Shown here one piece after another: positions 29,308 through 33,661 of a stretch of DNA of 33,661 nucleotides. The notes below the pieces were generated by a model. That model was not told where the DNA came from. It saw only the letters and a list, made by a program, of their open reading frames with translations, and ran no database searches. Location of the stretch: positions 1 through 33,661 of the forward strand of contig NAVB01001481.1 in NCBI GenBank assembly GCA_002179805.1, in the 5' to 3' direction. Numbering within the stretch: position 1 is the stretch's first letter; every line of letters begins with the position of its first letter. The position numbers and the translations under genes are program-made. The stretch comes from Acanthamoeba lenticulata (lineage: Eukaryota > Discosea > Longamoebia > Acanthamoebidae).

Positions 29308-31435
29308 ATGCAGCGGAATAGACTGGCCAGAGGTGCAGCCTCCAACTGTCGCATGGCCAGCATTTGGGCGCGTGGGGCAGCTCCTGCCGGCAGCCAAGCG
29401 CGATCATTTCCAACTATGTCTCGATTTTACACCACGAGAGGTACATGTTGCAGATCTGAGGCAAGACCATCCGATTCACACACCACACTGTTCTCCCTGC
29501 AGGCACGGCCGATGGTGGCGCTGTACCTCCTCAAGGCGGAGGCCGAAGCTATGCATGGAGTGTAGTAGGGACAGTGGTGGGGGCAGGTGCTCTCGGTGCG
29601 CTCTGGAAACTGCGTCCCGACGGGGAAGTGCTTGCCGCGGAGGCACAACAGCCCCACAACAACGACGGAGTTGTCCCGCCGCGGGACCAACAACTTGGGG
29701 ACAAGCCCCTCCCGAGCGGCAACGTGTGGGTGTGGGGAGCCATCGGTGGGGTCGTGCCATCCGGTTCACTGTCGGGCGACGTGCTTCTGCCACGACTCGC
29801 AGCGAAGCTTAGTGGCAAGGGTGTACGGTCCCTGGCCTTTGGCGACAAGACTGCCGCTGCTGTTACAGACAAGGCATGTTGCAAGACCCAAATTGGACCT
29901 TGCGATGGTCATACACAGCCACCGCTAGTGCCTAACTCGTCTCGCTTGTGGCTTGTGCACGTGTGCAGGGAGAACTGCTTCTATGGCGAGTTGGGGCCGA
30001 AGAGCCGACAACAGTACACAAGGGCGTAGAACAAGTGTCCTGTGGGCGGTGCGATGGACTCCTTATCACACCATAGAAAGGGCTTCTTCGCTGAACGACT
30101 AACACGTCGTTTCCTCGTCACGATAGAAACGGCCTCATCGCTGCGCTTACCAAGGAAGGCGAAGTTCTTCTGTGGGACGCGCGTACGCACGCCGAAGGCG
30201 GTCTGCACCCTGTGGGAGCCGACGACGACTGGCAAAATGCCAAACGCGTCAGCGTGGCATCTTTGGGACTTCCTGCAACTGCAAAAGCGGCCGCAGCTAC
30301 TTCATCACCGGGATCTCGATGGTGGCCGTTCGGCGGTGGAACTACTGTCACTGCCGAGACGATTGTCCAGGTCGAATGCGGCAGCGGCCATGTAGCCATG
30401 TTGACTTCCCAGGGCCGAGTCCTCCTCATGGGCGACAACAACTACGGCCAGGTACTTCTGCAGTACCAATTGCTTGCTGGTGCTGTAGGTCAAACACTGA
30501 TAGCTTCAAAAACGCCCACTCCCAGACTGGCACACAAGATCCGTCCAACGAGACGCGAGGCCCTGGCATGGTGCGGCCTGCGCCTGTCCTGCTCGATCTC
30601 GGGGTCGCTGCAGGTGGCTCCAAAGCTGTTGGCGTTTCTTGCGGCGACACGCACACCGGTACCATTGTTACTTGGTTTGGTCAGAAACATGCGCTTTTAA
30701 GTCTCACTCCATCCCGTCACGACACTTGAAGCGGTGCTGCTGGAGGACGGAGCCGTGTTCATGTTGGGCACACTCCACTTCAGCGGTCTCAAGGGCAACA
30801 CCCTTTATAGTGACCAGCCCGTGTTGGTGCCACTGACGAGGAACGCCAAGTCCGTGGAGAAGTTTGGCCGCATCGTGCAGATCACTTGCGGCGGTGAGCA
30901 CACGCTGGCACTCACCGACTATGGCGTCTTGCTTGCGTGGGGCAATGGTGCGTTCGAGGGATGACTTCCCCCCCCCCCAGATCATCAACGACGTGGAGGC
31001 ACTCATGTGGCGGGTCGCTCGTGGTGACGTGGCAGGCATTTACGGGCAAGTACCCGACGGCCAGGGGAGGCACATTAATACACCGCACACCGTGCTCAAG
31101 CCTCCCTTCTTCAACGCAGAAGGCAAGGATTTTATCAACAACGGAGTGCAACAATTTCAATGTGGCAACGACCACTGCCTGGCACTGACCAAGTCCGGCG
31201 ATGTGTGGTCCTTTGGCCGCAACGATCGGGTACGAGTTTTCCACTCAGGTGTCGTGCATTACGTGGCCACGTCACGCTGGAACTTCTGCTGAGACGCGCT
31301 GTTTAGGGCCAGTGCGGCGTGGGGAACCGAGCGCACCAGAAGACGCCACACAAAGTGGGCCAGCTGTCAACACGCAAGGGCAAGATTCGAGCCATCGCTT
31401 GTGGCCAACACACGTCAGCGGCGATCGAGGAGTAA
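29308..31435 (+). CDS. RCC1-repeat protein, probably mitochondrial (RCC1L/FMP25-like)
   Basis: Eight exons (29308-29440, 29503-29873, 29969-30048, 30127-30451, 30526-30658, 30732-30947, 31036-31229, 31307-31435) encode 526 aa. The Arg/Ser/Ala-rich, acid-free N-terminus (MQRNRLARGAASNCRMASIW) resembles a mitochondrial presequence, and a hydrophobic SVVGTVVGAGALGALW segment follows at about 60-75. Then come blades of a beta-propeller of RCC1 type: KTAAAVTDKGELLLW, GLIAALTKEGEVLLWD, CGSGHVAMLTSQGRVLLMGD, CGDTHTAVLLEDGAVFMLG, CGGEHTLALTDYGVLLAWGN, CGNDHCLALTKSGDVWSFG and a final ACGQHTSAAIEE. The relatives I have in mind are mitochondrial proteins linked to ribosome or complex assembly; that role is inferred. 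Intron 2 uses a GC donor (AAG|GCATGT). A poly-C tract lies 20 nt into intron 6. Confidence 0.83.
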
Positions 31436-31582
31436 AGATACGGTTAGTTTTGGCGGGAAAGCAAAACAAAAACCTGAATAAATTACACTAAGAAAAATTT
31501 TGAAGCAAAGAAAAAGCCCAAGAAAAAGGGAAGAAGAGAGGCACACATCAGGCTGTGGGCGGGTTCTTCTCTACATTTTTGG

Positions 31583-33661
31583 ATGGATGAGGCAGGGCTC
31601 CCTGAGGGAGGAGGAGCTGGGCTGCCAACACCGCAAATTTTGGAGCATAATAAGCAGCTGCGCAGTTCCGAAAAGCCCTCCCCCACGCGCAACAATTATG
31701 CAACAAATCCTGACTTCAGGAATTCACCTCAACGTGCCCGAGCAGGATTCATGTACGCACTGCGCTATTTCCTCCCCACATGCTGAATTTGCATGTTTGA
31801 TTTATTTATTTATTTATTTATTATTTTATTCTTGGTTCCAAATTCAGGCTTTCATCGCCTGCTCGCTTGGAAGTGCAACCGGATGATGACATCAAGTTGC
31901 TGCCTTCAGGCAACACACCAGCGAAGCCAGACCTTCCACCTCGTCATTCCGGTATGTGCGGTGCTTGTGTTGCAAGCGTGTCTGTGATGCTGTACCAAAC
32001 ACACTTGCTCACACTGCGCCCGCACAGATGCAGCTGACACGACGGCCATCGTCAACGGACCGTCGCCAACAAAGAAGTCATATCCACTTCCTGTTGTCCG
32101 CGGTGGTTCACGTGGTACAGCACACTCCCCAAAGCAGAAAGGCAAACTTTGCACTACTCATGCTCTGTGCCGCTCAGGGCGAGGTTATTCGGCCAAAAAA
32201 GGGATAAAGAACGCTGCAAGGCTGGATTTTGAGCCCGTCCCGCAGAGTACTACGACCACCACGACCAGCTCATCCGGAAAGGCATCAGAACTCGAGGCGG
32301 TCCACTTATACTATACGAGCAGGACCAGCAACTTAACTGCCGAAAGAGAGGAGACGGCTGGTACTCATGATGGCGCGGAAACGGGGACAACTGGGGTCAC
32401 GCCAAGCTCGAGTACGAGTACGAGTCGTACCAGCACGAGCAGTGATCAGACCAAGTCAGTGGCGCTGGTCTCGAGGCGTACTACGCCTAGAGTGAACCCG
32501 GCCCTGCGATCGGGCGGGCGCAATCGATATGACGGGCAGAGCAAGCAGCAAGCCGAAAAGAGCAACTACTTCTTGCCTCCTGACCCGCCCAAGATCTCGC
32601 AGACGCTGGCTCGAAAGCAGACTAATAGCAGCAGCAGCAGCAGCAGCAGCAACAGCAACAACAAAAAGAACAAGAAGACTATCACTACTCCTGTGGTCAT
32701 CACCATCGAGGACGACTCGGGTACATCATCAACACTTCTCGCGGCAAGAGAGATTACGAACCTGTTGGACAATGCGCCTTTTGTTGACCTGTACTACTTC
32801 CCATGTGTCCATCAACAGAAAACAGCCTCAGCCAGGACTTGTCCTCTGACTCAAAGGAGGACGGCCAGTCGTCTACGAACGCCGCCAGTACAACGACCAC
32901 AACGACGACGACGACGACTACAACCACCACCTCTACGTCCAGCCCAGCGCTGACGCTCTCGGTCGGCGCTGCGAAGAGGAAGCAGCGGAGCGGCACGCCG
33001 GTCTACTATTCGCCGCGTATCGTGTTTGGTCTCTGGGACGCCATAGTCCAGTGGGAAGTTCGATGGGAAGACGCGGAGCTTGTACTACGCACCGTGCGCC
33101 AGGCTGTCGTTGACGATGACGAAGATGACGAAGATGAGGACCTGGCTGATATCTTTGGCGCTACCAAGGACAAACGGAAAGACAGTGACTACGTGCCGCC
33201 GGGATCCGATCGCGGCAAACCATCAGCTCCGCAACCACAACAGCAGCAGCAACAGGACAAGCAGTTCAACATCCCCTACACTGACATCAGTGTCATCGCT
33301 GTACGTCTTTCTCATACAAGCGCTGCGCGTGGAGGATTCCTCTATCCTCCTTTTCTCATTCGAGGGCTGGCCATGGCCGCGGCGATGTGCGTGCGCTGGG
33401 CGGTGGCGAAACAGGTATATCAGACGACCGGCCTGGTCGTTGTGCAGACGCGGAGTCCTTTAGCGGACATCTCTTCTGAGCTCTATGATCCGCAGCATCG
33501 CGGTAATGCCTCCTCCATGTCTTTCTCTTTGTGTGTGTGTGTGTCTCTCTCTCTTCTTCTTCGTCCTGCTCTTGGTCGTTTGGTGCCTGTACGAGATGAG
33601 TGTTGCCTGGTGCTGAGACTGTGCCATGCGTTTTTTGTTTTTTGTTTTTTGTTTTTTTTTT
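31583..33661 (+). CDS. Low-complexity protein with SIM-like motif (3' end outside window)
   Basis: I do not recognise the family. Proposed exons are 31583-31752, 31848-31951, 32028-32720 and 32819-33300, with consistent phases. Coding continues after an intron beginning GTACGT at 33301 or reads through; the segment near 33420-33491 (LVVVQTRSPLADISSELYDP) is a likely further exon, ending at a GTAATG donor. The protein is hydrophilic and low in complexity: Thr/Ser-rich stretches, a Ser run near 32630-32650, a 14-15 residue Thr run (about 32888-32933), a DDDEDDEDEDL acidic patch and a Gln run. PVVITIEDDS near 32690-32720 looks like a SUMO-interacting motif (hydrophobic core followed by acidic/Ser residues). 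SPRIVFGLWDAIVQWEVRW at about 33012-33066 is the most ordered piece. Nuclear function is only a guess. Confidence 0.5.
31798..31822 (+). repeat. (TTTA)n repeat in an intron
   Basis: About six copies of ATTT form the pyrimidine/AT-rich interior of intron 31753-31847 of the last gene, ahead of the acceptor TTCAG. It is the most AT-rich stretch of the window's 3' part. Confidence 0.75.
33522..33661 (+). repeat. (GT)n/(CT)n tract and terminal T-rich run
   Basis: A GT repeat (about 33529-33544) grades into CT repeats, and the window ends in T6G units and a T run (about 33629-33661). These lie downstream of the GTAATG donor proposed at 33492, so they are probably intronic. The terminal homopolymer may also mark a contig end. 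Confidence 0.6.

Noticed and set aside
29076..29321. Small plus-strand gene upstream of the RCC1-like gene
   Set aside because: It ends in a Lys run encoded by a purine tract, has no domain and runs into the RCC1-like leader; it is more likely 5' UTR or intergenic.

Overview
This window is gene-dense nuclear DNA from a unicellular eukaryote, most probably an amoebozoan of the Acanthamoeba type. It is GC-rich in exons and holds fifteen protein genes in 33.7 kb. Most genes have many short introns (about 40-250 nt) and intergenic gaps of only 70-570 nt. Families include a homeodomain protein, PTEN, an F-box/glycine-rich-domain protein, a Neverland/DAF-36-type Rieske oxygenase and site-2 protease. 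The organism is inferred from gene content and architecture, not from any marker gene. I saw no rRNA, tRNA, CRISPR array or transposon.

Layout. Positions 185-7023 (minus strand) hold a K50 homeobox gene, a START-domain protein, a DUF4326-type protein, a compact SET-domain protein and the ER glucosyltransferase ALG6. Positions 7265-11704 (plus) hold a chimera of the N-terminal half of a P4-ATPase and a CorA-type C-terminus, then a type II membrane methyltransferase-like protein. Positions 11776-14491 (minus) hold a hormone-sensitive-lipase-like hydrolase with two apparent frameshifts. Positions 14922-17309 (plus) hold an F-box/GRDP fusion. Positions 17446-21856 (minus) hold site-2 protease and a Rieske sterol-desaturase-like oxygenase. 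Positions 22176-26224 (plus) hold a PTEN phosphatase with a very long Q-rich/RGG tail. Positions 26374-28946 (minus) hold a four-SH3 coiled-coil adaptor. Positions 29308-31435 (plus) hold an RCC1-repeat protein with a mitochondrial-like leader. From 31583 to the window end (plus) lies a partial low-complexity protein with a SUMO-interacting-like motif.

Most exon models were built by hand from splice signals and reading phase. In the models for START, ALG6, P4/CorA, the methyltransferase, F-box/GRDP, S2P, Rieske, PTEN, SH3 and RCC1 the summed exon lengths are divisible by three and the conserved motifs read through the joins.

Functional themes are mostly membrane, lipid and glycan biology: START, ALG6, P4/CorA, lipase-like, S2P, sterol desaturase and PTEN. 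Three items stand out. The P4-ATPase/CorA chimera ends exactly where the phosphorylation domain should begin. Seven GC-AG introns mostly share a GCACGT donor. Poly-C tracts sit just downstream of the donors of most ALG6 introns.
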